Below are positions 9,099 through 16,973 of a DNA stretch of 32,273 nucleotides, in pieces. This DNA comes from an uncultured Planctomyces sp. (GTDB lineage: Bacteria > Planctomycetota > Planctomycetia > Planctomycetales > Planctomycetaceae): assembly GCA_937899075.1 (NCBI GenBank), contig CALDJX010000312.1:1-32273 (forward strand), in the 5' to 3' direction. The translations under genes and the position numbers were made by a program. Below the pieces are notes generated by a model. That model was not told the origin of the DNA. It saw only the letters and a list, made by a program, of their open reading frames with translations, and did not search any database. Every line of letters starts with the position of its first letter. The stretch's first letter is position 1.

Positions 9099-10556
9099 CT
9101 ACTTCTGGCTGTTGGCCTTCTTTTTTCCGCCTGCTTTCTTTGGCGTCGTCGTCGATTTCTTGTCGACTTTCTTTCGGTTTCGAGCCTGATGCTCGTTCGC
9201 TTCCATTTCTGTTTCCGCGCCTTTGTCACCTTGAGCGGTCATCCACATGGCGAGTTGATTCTTCAGCTCAGCTTTGATGTCGGCCAGCTTGGGATCGTCC
9301 GCGAGGTTCTTCCACTCAAGCTTGTCGGTGGTGACGTCGTAGAGTTCTTCCGCCGGACGATGTTGGAAGCGACGAACAATTTCGGCTGCGGCAGCATCGC
9401 CGGCCGCGGCTTTGGCTTGCCAGGACCTGAAGGGTGCGTCTTTCATGGCGACGTTGCTGAAGGCCACTTCCGGAGTCAGGTTGACGATGTATTTGTACTT
9501 GCCGGATCGCACCGAGCGAATTCCGAAATGATCTGAGCCGTTGAGGATGCCTCGCGTCGTCATGAGACCGAACACGAAATCTTTGTGGTGAGTTTCCTTG
9601 CCGGTCAGTACTGGCAGAAAGCTTCGGCCATCAAGCACGTCTGGACGTTTCACACCGGCTGCATGGAGGAAGGTTGGCAGCACATCGACATACTCGACCA
9701 TCGCGTTGCTGGTCGTGTCGGCGGCGATTTTTCCTGGCCAGCGTGCGATCAGGGCACTCTGCAACCCAGCGTCATAGCACGTCCATTTTGCGAATGGAAA
9801 ACTTGAACCCTGCTCGCTGACCACCAGCACCAGCGTGTTGTCGGCATGGCCGTGTTTTTCGAGCAGCCGCAGGCACTCACCGACCTGCCAGTCGTAGTAG
9901 GAAATCTCAGCGAGATACTTCACGTACTCAGCACGGGTCTCGGGCGTGTCGACAAAGTTGGCCGGCAGCGTGATCTTGTCCGCGTCGTACTTTGATGGGT
10001 CGCCCATCGTGTAGGGCTCGTGCGGCTCGTTCGAGCAGGCGAACAGGCAGAACGGAGTGCCGGCGTCTTTGCTTTGCACAAACAATTCCTCAACCGCGTC
10101 CATGTCCGGGTTGTTCTTCACACCTGACATTTCAAATGGAAAAACATCCTGAGGGGCGATGTGCTTCTTGCCGCTCAGAGCAACCCGGTAACCGTGCGGT
10201 TTCAGATAATGGACGACGCTCTTCGTGCCGTCTTTCACGAACGTGTGGTTCGGATAGGCGCCGCTCTTTACCGGGTAGAGTCCGGTGTAGATGTTGTGCC
10301 TGGTGGGCGAGCACATCGGAGCCGCCTGAAAACACTGCGTAAACCGCATGCCCTCTTTGGCTAACTGATCGATATTAGGCGTCAGCGCCTGGCCGCCGTA
10401 ACAACCGATGTCTCGATGCGTGCAGTCGTCAGCGATGATAAAGAGCAGGTTCGGCTGTTTTGCCTTATCCTCAGCGGCTGTTCCGTTTTCACCATTTGTC
10501 ACACACGCGAAAACGACAAGAACGGAAACTGAGATTTTGCGAAGCGGTCGCGCCAT
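9099..10556 (-). CDS. Secreted sulfatase (type I, formylglycine-dependent)
   Basis: A 485-residue sulfatase that would remove sulfate esters or N-sulfo groups, most likely from marine polysaccharides, outside the cytoplasm. The formylglycine site CSPTR is at residues 82-86 (Cys82 modified, Arg86), and the metal-binding Asp pair is in IIADDC (43-44). GKKHIAP and NEPHEPY supply further conserved His and Lys residues. The pattern resembles heparan N-sulfatase-like members, but substrate cannot be assigned. A signal-like hydrophobic segment lies at about 8-20. I chose the ATG at 10554-10556, preceded by AGGACC; an in-frame ATG at 10595 would add 13 unlikely residues. The last 40 or so residues are a Lys-rich tail. 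No sulfatase-maturing enzyme gene is nearby. Confidence 0.93.
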   Translation of the reverse strand: MARPLRKISVSVLVVFACVTNGENGTAAEDKAKQPNLLFIIADDCTHRDIGCYGGQALTPNIDQLAKEGMRFTQCFQAAPMCSPTRHNIYTGLYPVKSGAYPNHTFVKDGTKSVVHYLKPHGYRVALSGKKHIAPQDVFPFEMSGVKNNPDMDAVEELFVQSKDAGTPFCLFACSNEPHEPYTMGDPSKYDADKITLPANFVDTPETRAEYVKYLAEISYYDWQVGECLRLLEKHGHADNTLVLVVSEQGSSFPFAKWTCYDAGLQSALIARWPGKIAADTTSNAMVEYVDVLPTFLHAAGVKRPDVLDGRSFLPVLTGKETHHKDFVFGLMTTRGILNGSDHFGIRSVRSGKYKYIVNLTPEVAFSNVAMKDAPFRSWQAKAAAGDAAAAEIVRRFQHRPAEELYDVTTDKLEWKNLADDPKLADIKAELKNQLAMWMTAQGDKGAETEMEANEHQARNRKKVDKKSTTTPKKAGGKKKANSQK

Positions 10557-10713
10557 TTGAGAAGGTCCTGTTTGGAAGTGAGTTCTTTGGGGCATCAGGC
10601 TGTTCAGGAAACGTTCAGCGTGTCGAAGCTTGGCTGTTGTCCAAGGATGCCGTCAACCGGTCGAGGAACCGTACAGGGCAGGGGAGTAAGACACGGTGCC
10701 GCCGTGCCGATCC

Positions 10714-10741
10714 TTGAATCAATATTCGATTCCGCCATACT
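10714..10741 (+). promoter_or_regulatory. Possible sigma-70-like promoter for the thiol peroxidase gene
   Basis: TTGAAT (10714-10719) and CATACT (10736-10741) are separated by 16 bases in the gap between the divergent sulfatase and tpx genes. That would leave about 60 bases of leader before the ATG. This is a motif match only; planctomycete promoters are poorly defined. Confidence 0.3.
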
Positions 10742-10807
10742 CCCGCGCGGAAACTAATAGAAACTTCGAGCCGTCACTCCGATGGCTCGCCTACATGGAG
10801 AAGACGA

Positions 10808-11323
10808 ATGGCGGATGTTCGTAGCGGAGCGGTGACTCTTAAAGGTAACGGCGTCGATCTGGCTGGTCCGGAATTGAAAGTCGGCGACGCGGCTCCCGAA
10901 TTCAAGCTGCAGGATAATGGGCTCGGCGATGTCACCCTGGCGGACAGCGCCGGAAAGAAACGGATCATTATTACGGTCCCTTCACTGGACACTCCGACCT
11001 GCCACCAGGAAACCAAACGCTTCAACGACGAAGCCGGAAAACTGGACAGTGTTGAAGTTCTGGTCGTCAGCATGGACCTGCCGTTTGCTCAGAAACGCTG
11101 GTGCGGAGCCGAGTCGGCTGAAAACATCAAAGCCCTGAGCGGCCATCGTTGCACCGGATTTGGCGAAGCCTACGGCGTGCTGATCCAGGGCGGCCCGCTG
11201 CATCGTTGTCTCGCACGAGCTGTTTTTGTCGCAGACGGCGACGGAAAACTGACTCACGTCGAGTATGTCAGCGAAATCGCCAATCACCCGAATTACGAAG
11301 CAGCCCTCGCCGCTGTGCAGTAA
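10808..11323 (+). CDS. tpx: Thiol peroxidase (atypical 2-Cys peroxiredoxin)
   Basis: A 171-residue Tpx that reduces hydrogen peroxide and alkyl hydroperoxides using thioredoxin. The peroxidatic Cys65 lies in the hallmark PSLDTPTC and the resolving Cys99 in KRWCG. Their spacing of 34 residues equals that of the well-studied E. coli enzyme (Cys61 and Cys95). Length is normal, and family sequence such as VVSMDLPFAQKR and ISEIANHPNYE-like C-terminal residues is present. The ATG at 10808 follows GGAG at the right distance. It has no signal peptide. A clear terminator at 11355-11388 suggests a single-gene unit. Confidence 0.95.
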   Translation: MADVRSGAVTLKGNGVDLAGPELKVGDAAPEFKLQDNGLGDVTLADSAGKKRIIITVPSLDTPTCHQETKRFNDEAGKLDSVEVLVVSMDLPFAQKRWCGAESAENIKALSGHRCTGFGEAYGVLIQGGPLHRCLARAVFVADGDGKLTHVEYVSEIANHPNYEAALAAVQ

Positions 11324-11354
11324 ATTTCGTGTTCGGAAGAGATTGACAAACGTG

Positions 11355-11388
11355 ACAGCCTGCCGCTTCTGGCAGGCTGTTTCTGTTT
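11355..11388 (+). terminator. Intrinsic terminator after tpx
   Basis: A perfect 10-bp stem (ACAGCCTGCC at 11355-11364, GGCAGGCTGT at 11371-11380) with a 6-base loop is followed by the T-rich TTCTGTTT. It lies 31 bases after the tpx stop. This is the best intrinsic terminator in the window. Confidence 0.8.
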
Positions 11389-11624
11389 GGATTCTCCGTT
11401 GGCCGTCGGTCGACATCTTGGAATTTAACATTCTCGCCGAGGTGACTCGAAATTTGTCGAAGCTGACGGGCGGCCGCGGGGTTAGATCGGTGACGTTGCG
11501 CGAGTCGGTTCATGCCATGCGGGGAGTCTTTCGTCAACTCCGCAGCAGGCCTATACTCGATGCAAACTGTCAAACCCGGACCAATTCAACAGGTTCGTCA
11601 GCTCGAAGATTTGAGGACCGTAAG
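11389..11624 (+). promoter_or_regulatory. Leader region upstream of the cytochrome-like gene
   Basis: No gene is evident in this part of the 301-base gap between tpx and the cytochrome-like gene. A TATACT box at 11552-11557 could be a -10 element, leaving about 67 bases of leader, but the matching -35 region is weak. I see no riboswitch-like structure. Confidence 0.3.
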
Positions 11625-13490
11625 ATGCGTCAATTCCTTGCTTCCATGTTGCTCGCCGTTGCCATTCTGGGAACGTCCAATTTCGCCGTTTCAGCGGCTC
11701 CGACTCCTGAACAGCGGAAGGAAATCTCCGCGATCCAGAAGGAAGTGGCTTCCGTAGCGTCCATGATTCGAAAGAAGGAATTTGAGGAAGCCGAGAAGAA
11801 GCTCGAAGAGTTGAATGATCAGGCGACAAAACTGATCGCCGACGCTCAGCTTTCTCCGGCGGATCGTACGGTTGCTTCGTTGATGAAAATTCTCACGCTG
11901 AACCGCCAGCGAGTGGCCAAAGCGCTTGGGAAACCAGACCCCACGCTGATCAGCTTTTCGGGCGAGATCGCTCCAATTCTGGCTCGCAGCTGCGGCAATT
12001 GTCACGGCAGCGACAATCCCCGCGCCCGCCTTGACCTCACGTCCTTCGCGACCATGAAACGCGGCGGGCAGAACGGAGTCTTGCTGGTTCCCAAACAGGC
12101 TCAGCGCAGCCTGCTGATGCTTCGCGTGGCCACTCAGGATGCTCAGGCCCGGATGCCGAAAAATGCCAACGCTCTTGATCGTCCTGAGCTGGAGAAAATC
12201 TACACATGGATCAATCAGGGAGCGATCTTTGACGGTGAAGATGAAGCAACTCCTCTGGCCGAACTCAAAGCCGACGGCGGCAAAGAACCCGACGCACCGC
12301 CTGTCATGATCACAAAGGCGACCGGTACCGAAAAGGTTTCGTTCGTGCGAGACATTGCTCCGACAATCGTGAATCTCTGCACCGGCTGTCACCGAGGCAA
12401 CGATCCTAACAGTGGGTTGTCCGTGGAAACCTTCGAAAACCTGATGAGAGGTGGGGACAGCGGTCGCGTGATCGTTGCGGGAAATCTCGACGGTAGCCGG
12501 TTGTGGCAGTTGGTCGGGGCAGGGGAGCAACCTCGCATGCCGCAGGGGCAAGCCAGGATTACTCGGAAATTTCACGCCGACCTGAAAACCTGGATCGAGG
12601 AAGGCGCCAAGTTTGACGGCGGCGACCCTAAGCTGCCACTTCGAAGCCTGGTGCCGACTGATGATGAGCTGGCGATGGAACGTTTAGCGGCATTGTCACC
12701 GGACGAGTTCCGCCAGATGCGCGAACAACGAACGGAAGATCAATGGAAGCGAGTGTCCGCTCGAGTCGCGGCCCGCTTTGTGACCAGCGACGAGTTCTAC
12801 GTCTACGGTGACGCGTCTGAAGATCGCTTGAAACAGGTTAGCGAATGGGCAGGGCAGTACGTCGGCGAGTTGCGATCGATGTTCGGCATCCAGGAAAAAC
12901 CGGTCTGGAAAGGTGGACTGACGATCTTCGTGATGAAAGACCGATTCGGTTACACCGAGTTGAATCAGGTTCTACACAGCCGGAGCACGGCCCGCGACAT
13001 GCACGGCCACGCTCACATCACAACGGGATTCGAAGACGCCTACATCGCCGTGGAAGACGTCGGTGACGAGCCCGGCGAAACTCACGGCGGACTTCACCTC
13101 AGCGTGATTGACCACATCACCGGCGCTTATCTGCAGAAGCCTGGCACGAACCTTCCACAGTGGGTCATTCGAGGAACTGGTCTGGCTCTGGCGGGCCAGT
13201 CTGTTGGCTCCAACTCTTATGTAGGCAGCATGGGGGCGCAGGTTCTGGACGCTCTTAAGGGAATCGAGCGGCCGGAAGATGTCTTCACGGACGGACGATT
13301 CGGGCCGGGCGAAGTCGGGCCAGTCGGTTACTCCGTAGTTTCGTTCATGATCAAAGCTGGCGGCGGGAGAAAGTTTGGCCAGTTCATCTCCCGATTGCAC
13401 TCCGGGGCGAACATGAATGCGGCGACGACCGCCGTTTACTCAACAGACCTGAAGAGTCTCGGCACGGCGTACCTGAACAGTCTTCGGTAA
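11625..13490 (+). CDS. Secreted di-haem-motif protein fused to a peptidase-like domain
   Basis: A 621-residue exported protein. It has a signal peptide (about 1-24), a charged helical region (about 28-105), two planctomycete cytochrome-type domains and a C-terminal domain of about 230 residues. The first haem motif is CGNCH (123-127) with a possible distal Met177 (ARMPKNA). The second is CTGCH (252-256) with Met305 (PRMPQGQ). The C-terminal part resembles gluzincin-fold (DUF1570-like) peptidases in layout, but no HExxH zinc motif is present, so it is probably non-catalytic. Such domains may bind haem for electron transfer or serve structurally. The ATG at 11625 follows GAGG and opens a clean signal peptide; the open frame further upstream overlaps tpx. 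No partner gene is adjacent. Confidence 0.85.
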   Translation: MRQFLASMLLAVAILGTSNFAVSAAPTPEQRKEISAIQKEVASVASMIRKKEFEEAEKKLEELNDQATKLIADAQLSPADRTVASLMKILTLNRQRVAKALGKPDPTLISFSGEIAPILARSCGNCHGSDNPRARLDLTSFATMKRGGQNGVLLVPKQAQRSLLMLRVATQDAQARMPKNANALDRPELEKIYTWINQGAIFDGEDEATPLAELKADGGKEPDAPPVMITKATGTEKVSFVRDIAPTIVNLCTGCHRGNDPNSGLSVETFENLMRGGDSGRVIVAGNLDGSRLWQLVGAGEQPRMPQGQARITRKFHADLKTWIEEGAKFDGGDPKLPLRSLVPTDDELAMERLAALSPDEFRQMREQRTEDQWKRVSARVAARFVTSDEFYVYGDASEDRLKQVSEWAGQYVGELRSMFGIQEKPVWKGGLTIFVMKDRFGYTELNQVLHSRSTARDMHGHAHITTGFEDAYIAVEDVGDEPGETHGGLHLSVIDHITGAYLQKPGTNLPQWVIRGTGLALAGQSVGSNSYVGSMGAQVLDALKGIERPEDVFTDGRFGPGEVGPVGYSVVSFMIKAGGGRKFGQFISRLHSGANMNAATTAVYSTDLKSLGTAYLNSLR

Positions 13491-13594
13491 CGGCGGGGCA
13501 GGGGAGTCTGCTCGCGAAACTTCTGGTCATTCATGGTGGGCTATTGCCCCGCGCACACGCTGAAGACGTACGGAGCACGGAAAGTTCAGGACGC

Positions 13595-14749
13595 ATGTCA
13601 GATGTGATTGTTGTTGGCGGAGGAGTAATCGGACTCTCGACCGCTTGGGAACTCGCCAGCCACGGCGCGACCGTCAAGGTGATCGAGCAGGGACAGATCG
13701 GGCGAGAAGCATCGTGGGCAGGAGCAGGCATGTTGCCGCCAGGAAAGCTCGCCGGTGAAACCAGCGGCGAAGGGCGACTTCGAGCACTCAGTTGCGAACT
13801 CTGGCCCGAGTGGACGCAGTCGCTCCGCGATTCAACGGGCATCGACAATGGATACCAGAATTGCGGCGCGATCGAAGTTTCGTTTGACCACAGTTTGAAA
13901 GTGGAAGCGAACGCTTGGGAATCTTCCGGGAACAATGTTGAGTTCCTGACCGACGAGCGGCGGCGGCACTTCGAACCCGCAATCTCGGCGGACATCAAGG
14001 ACGCCTACCGGCTGGATGAGTTTTGCCAGGTGCGAAATCCTCGTCACCTGAAGGCGCTGGCTGCCGCCTGTGCGGAAGCGGGTGTCGAGTTTCTCGAAGG
14101 CACGCCCGTTTGCGGATGGCGGATGCTCGAAGGTCGCGTCACTCATGTCCGCACGACAGGCGATGATCACGCGGCAGGCCAATTTGTAATTTGCAGCGGA
14201 GCGTGGTCCCGTCAGTTGACGCAAGAGGCGGGCGTGCCACTCAACGTCGAGCCAATGCGTGGCCAGATCGTGCTGCTGCGATGTTCGCCGCTCCCGTTTC
14301 GGCATGTCATTCAGGACGGGGCACGATATCTCGTCCCGCGAGCGGACGGGAGAATTCTGATTGGCTCAACGGAAGAACGTGTCGGTTTTGTCAAACAGAA
14401 CACAGTCGACGGTGTGCAGAGTCTGCTTCAATTCGCGAAGTCAGTCGTTCCTGCGTTGGCTTCGGCGGAGATTGAAAGAACCTGGTCCGGCCTGAGACCC
14501 TACTCTGGCCGGGAAGAACCTTTCATTACCCGGTTGCCCACTCATGAAAACCTGTTTGTTGCGGCAGGTCATTTTCGATCGGGATTGCAGATGTCGCCCG
14601 GTACGGCTGTTCTTGTTCGGCAAATGTTGCAGGGGCAGGAATCTTCGATTCCGATGAGTCCTTACGGATTGGCCGATTCAGAGCTTGGGCGAACAGGTGT
14701 GTCAAACGGTGAGTTGGTCGCAACACAAAGCCAGCAGCAACAACAATAG
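13595..14749 (+). CDS. thiO: FAD-dependent amine/amino-acid oxidase, glycine oxidase ThiO-like
   Basis: A 384-residue flavoprotein of the D-amino-acid-oxidase/glycine-oxidase family. It opens with the FAD-binding VIVVGGGVIGLSTAWELA (about 4-21) and a Glu near residue 35, followed by GREASWAGAGMLPP, typical of ThiO. Near the C-terminus GLRPYSGREEPFITR and NLFVAAGHFRSGLQMSPGTA match the flavin- and substrate-binding end of the family. Such enzymes oxidise glycine, sarcosine or D-amino acids to imino acids and H2O2; ThiO supplies iminoglycine for the thiamine thiazole. No thiazole genes are nearby, so another role in this cluster is possible. The ATG at 13595 follows AGGA; the frame is open upstream without good starts. 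The protein ends in a Gln run. It is first of a tight plus-strand series. Confidence 0.85.
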   Translation: MSDVIVVGGGVIGLSTAWELASHGATVKVIEQGQIGREASWAGAGMLPPGKLAGETSGEGRLRALSCELWPEWTQSLRDSTGIDNGYQNCGAIEVSFDHSLKVEANAWESSGNNVEFLTDERRRHFEPAISADIKDAYRLDEFCQVRNPRHLKALAAACAEAGVEFLEGTPVCGWRMLEGRVTHVRTTGDDHAAGQFVICSGAWSRQLTQEAGVPLNVEPMRGQIVLLRCSPLPFRHVIQDGARYLVPRADGRILIGSTEERVGFVKQNTVDGVQSLLQFAKSVVPALASAEIERTWSGLRPYSGREEPFITRLPTHENLFVAAGHFRSGLQMSPGTAVLVRQMLQGQESSIPMSPYGLADSELGRTGVSNGELVATQSQQQQQ

Positions 14750-14792
14750 CGAACTGCTTTTTGAACGGTGGATGTCGACCTGGAGCGACGGA

Positions 14793-16025
14793 ATGTCAGG
14801 CAAACGGATTGCGATCATCGGAGCAGGGCCGATCGGACTGGAAGTGGCCTTGTACGCGCGTTTGCGAGACTTCGAGGTTGTCGTACTAGAGCAGGGCACT
14901 GTCGCTGCGAACGTTCGGTCATGGGGACACGTTCGGCTGTTCAGCCCGTTCGGAATCAACTCATCCGAGTGGGGCAGGGCGGCACAGCCCGCTGCTGACT
15001 TGCCCGCTACTGAAGCGCTGCTGACCGGGGCCGAATTCTCCGAGCGATATCTGCTACCACTCAGTCAGCATTCACTTTTGCAGGGATGCATTCACGAGAA
15101 CACTCGTGTCGTCACGATTGGCAAGCGGCATTTCTGGAAGGGCGATGCGATTGGTAGTCGCTCGCGACTGGGCTCTCCTTTCACGTTGCTGACTGAGTCT
15201 GCTTCAAGCGGCGAGGAATTGATCGAAGCCGACTTCGTGCTCGATTGCTCGGGAACTTTCGGAAACCACAACTGGCTTGGCGACGGTGGCGTTCCGGCAA
15301 TTGGTGAACGGCAACTTTCCAAACGGATCGACTATTGCCTGCCGGATATCGCTGGTAAAGATCGTTCTCGGTTTGTCGGAGGCCGGACTCTGGTGATCGG
15401 AAGCGGCTATTCAGCGGCCACGGCCATCGTCGCTCTCGGTGAGTTGATCCAGCAGGATTCCGCCACAGAAGTTTTCTGGTTGACCCGTAAGGCGACCGAC
15501 ACTCCGCTCGCGACGATAGACGGAGACACCTTGCGTGGACGAGTCGACCTGACGGCCCGAGCGAACGAACTCGCGGCAAACCCGGATTCGCAAATCAATT
15601 GGCTAAAGGCCTCATGCGTTCGGCAAATCGAAACAGACGATGACGGCAACATCCAGGTCACCGTCGAACAAGTCACTATCGAAGAAAACGCAGAGCAGGG
15701 CGGTTCAACCTGTAAGGTCGTGCCTGTTGACAACGTCATCGCCAATGTCGGCTATCACCCGGATCGGTCGCTCTACGAAGAACTGCAGGTTCACGAGTGC
15801 TACGCCAGCCAGGGACCGATGAAACTGGCCGCAGCGTTGATGGGTGAAACTTCGGCAGACTGTATGACGCAAAGCAGTCCAGCAACGGACACATTGAAGA
15901 ATCCCGAGCCGGGTTTCTTCATCCTTGGAGCGAAAAGTTACGGTCGCGATTCGCGGTTTCTGTTGCGAATCGGGTTGGAGCAAATTCAATCAGCGTTTGA
16001 TCTCATTGCAGCGGAGGCCGCATGA
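14793..16025 (+). CDS. FAD/NAD(P)-binding oxidoreductase of uncertain reaction
   Basis: A 410-residue flavoprotein with two dinucleotide-binding motifs: GAGPIG near the N-terminus (about residues 9-14, for FAD, with the acidic VVVLEQG end at about 35) and LVIGSGYSAATA in the middle (about 195-206, probably NAD(P)H). The GSGYSA form, and the sequence WGHVRLFSPFG, recall flavin monooxygenase-like and N-hydroxylase-like proteins, but I cannot assign a substrate. The ATG at 14793 (MSGKRIA) follows GGAG; an in-frame ATG at 14772 is possible and the frame is open back into thiO. The stop overlaps the radical SAM start by 4 bases (ATGA), so the two are translationally coupled. WGRAAQPAAD (about residues 60-70) is coded across a G-rich GGGCAGGG repeat. 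Confidence 0.8.
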   Translation: MSGKRIAIIGAGPIGLEVALYARLRDFEVVVLEQGTVAANVRSWGHVRLFSPFGINSSEWGRAAQPAADLPATEALLTGAEFSERYLLPLSQHSLLQGCIHENTRVVTIGKRHFWKGDAIGSRSRLGSPFTLLTESASSGEELIEADFVLDCSGTFGNHNWLGDGGVPAIGERQLSKRIDYCLPDIAGKDRSRFVGGRTLVIGSGYSAATAIVALGELIQQDSATEVFWLTRKATDTPLATIDGDTLRGRVDLTARANELAANPDSQINWLKASCVRQIETDDDGNIQVTVEQVTIEENAEQGGSTCKVVPVDNVIANVGYHPDRSLYEELQVHECYASQGPMKLAAALMGETSADCMTQSSPATDTLKNPEPGFFILGAKSYGRDSRFLLRIGLEQIQSAFDLIAAEAA

Positions 16026-16927
16026 CGACTGAAACCAAATCGGTGAAATGCCCAGACGTCGGACTGGAGTCGCTCGACGAATTGTGGTTTCAAGTTGCGG
16101 GCACCAGGTGCAACCTCGAATGCAGTCACTGCTTCATCAGTTGCAGCCCGACCAACGACAAGTTTGGCTATCTCTCACTAGAAACCGTTCGGACTCATCT
16201 GGAAGATTCGGTTCGACACGGCGTTCGCGAATACTACTTCACCGGCGGCGAGCCATTCTTAAACAAAGAGCTGGTTCCGATTCTCGAGCTGACTTTGCAG
16301 TACGGACCCGCGACCGTTTTGACCAACGCCACTTTCCTCAAGGCGGAATGGATCGAGCGTCTTCGAAAGGCTGAAGATTTCAGCGATTATTGTCTTGAGT
16401 TTCGGGTTTCAATCGACGGACCTGATGCCGAGACCAATGATCCCATTCGAGGCGAAGGCACGTTCGAGAAGGCTGTCCAGGGGGTTGCGTTGCTGGTCGA
16501 GCACGGCTTCCTGCCCATCATCACGATGACTCGGGTCTGGGACGAAGTCGACGATCAGAAAGTGCTCGGACTGTTTCGCGAAGTGCTGGCAATTCATGGC
16601 TACCATCGTGCGAGACTGAAGATTCTTCCGCGATTAAAAATTGGAGCGGAGGCTGACCGGACCGAAGGCTACGGACAGTTCGATCGAGTGACTCATGAGA
16701 TGCTTGAAGAATTCGATATGGGCCAGCTGATTTGCAATCACAGCCGAGTCGTGACTGATCGAGGCATCGCGGTTTGCCCGATCCTGCTTGATTCGCCTGG
16801 AGCAATCATGGGCGAGACGCTTGATGAAGCCCATCGAAATTTCCCGCTGGCCTACGGCGCGTGTTTCACCTGCTATCAGTACGGAGCGATCTGCACCAAC
16901 GCCGCGTCGAGCCCGATGGAAGGTTGA
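16022..16927 (+). CDS. Radical SAM protein with C-terminal Cys cluster
   Basis: A 301-residue radical SAM enzyme. The [4Fe-4S] motif CNLECSHC (CX3CX2C; Cys30, Cys34, Cys37) is followed by the SAM-binding YYFTGGEPF (71-79), SIDGP and a barrel of normal order. The C-terminus holds five further cysteines (238, 252, 281, 284, 291), the last three as CX2CX6C, suggesting a short SPASM/twitch-like auxiliary cluster. Proteins with this layout modify peptides or small molecules; the substrate is unknown, and I see no short precursor-peptide gene nearby. The ATG at 16022 overlaps the stop of the flavoprotein gene. The phosphoesterase-like gene follows 46 bases later. Both partners point to one multi-step pathway. 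Confidence 0.88.
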   Translation: MTTETKSVKCPDVGLESLDELWFQVAGTRCNLECSHCFISCSPTNDKFGYLSLETVRTHLEDSVRHGVREYYFTGGEPFLNKELVPILELTLQYGPATVLTNATFLKAEWIERLRKAEDFSDYCLEFRVSIDGPDAETNDPIRGEGTFEKAVQGVALLVEHGFLPIITMTRVWDEVDDQKVLGLFREVLAIHGYHRARLKILPRLKIGAEADRTEGYGQFDRVTHEMLEEFDMGQLICNHSRVVTDRGIAVCPILLDSPGAIMGETLDEAHRNFPLAYGACFTCYQYGAICTNAASSPMEG

Positions 16928-16973
16928 CGGAATCCCGCACGGGCGAATAGAACGACCAGGAAGGTAAGCACTC

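Noticed and set aside
11691-12575. A 294-codon open frame on the minus strand
   Set aside because: It is antisense to the two haem-motif domains and lacks protein-like composition.
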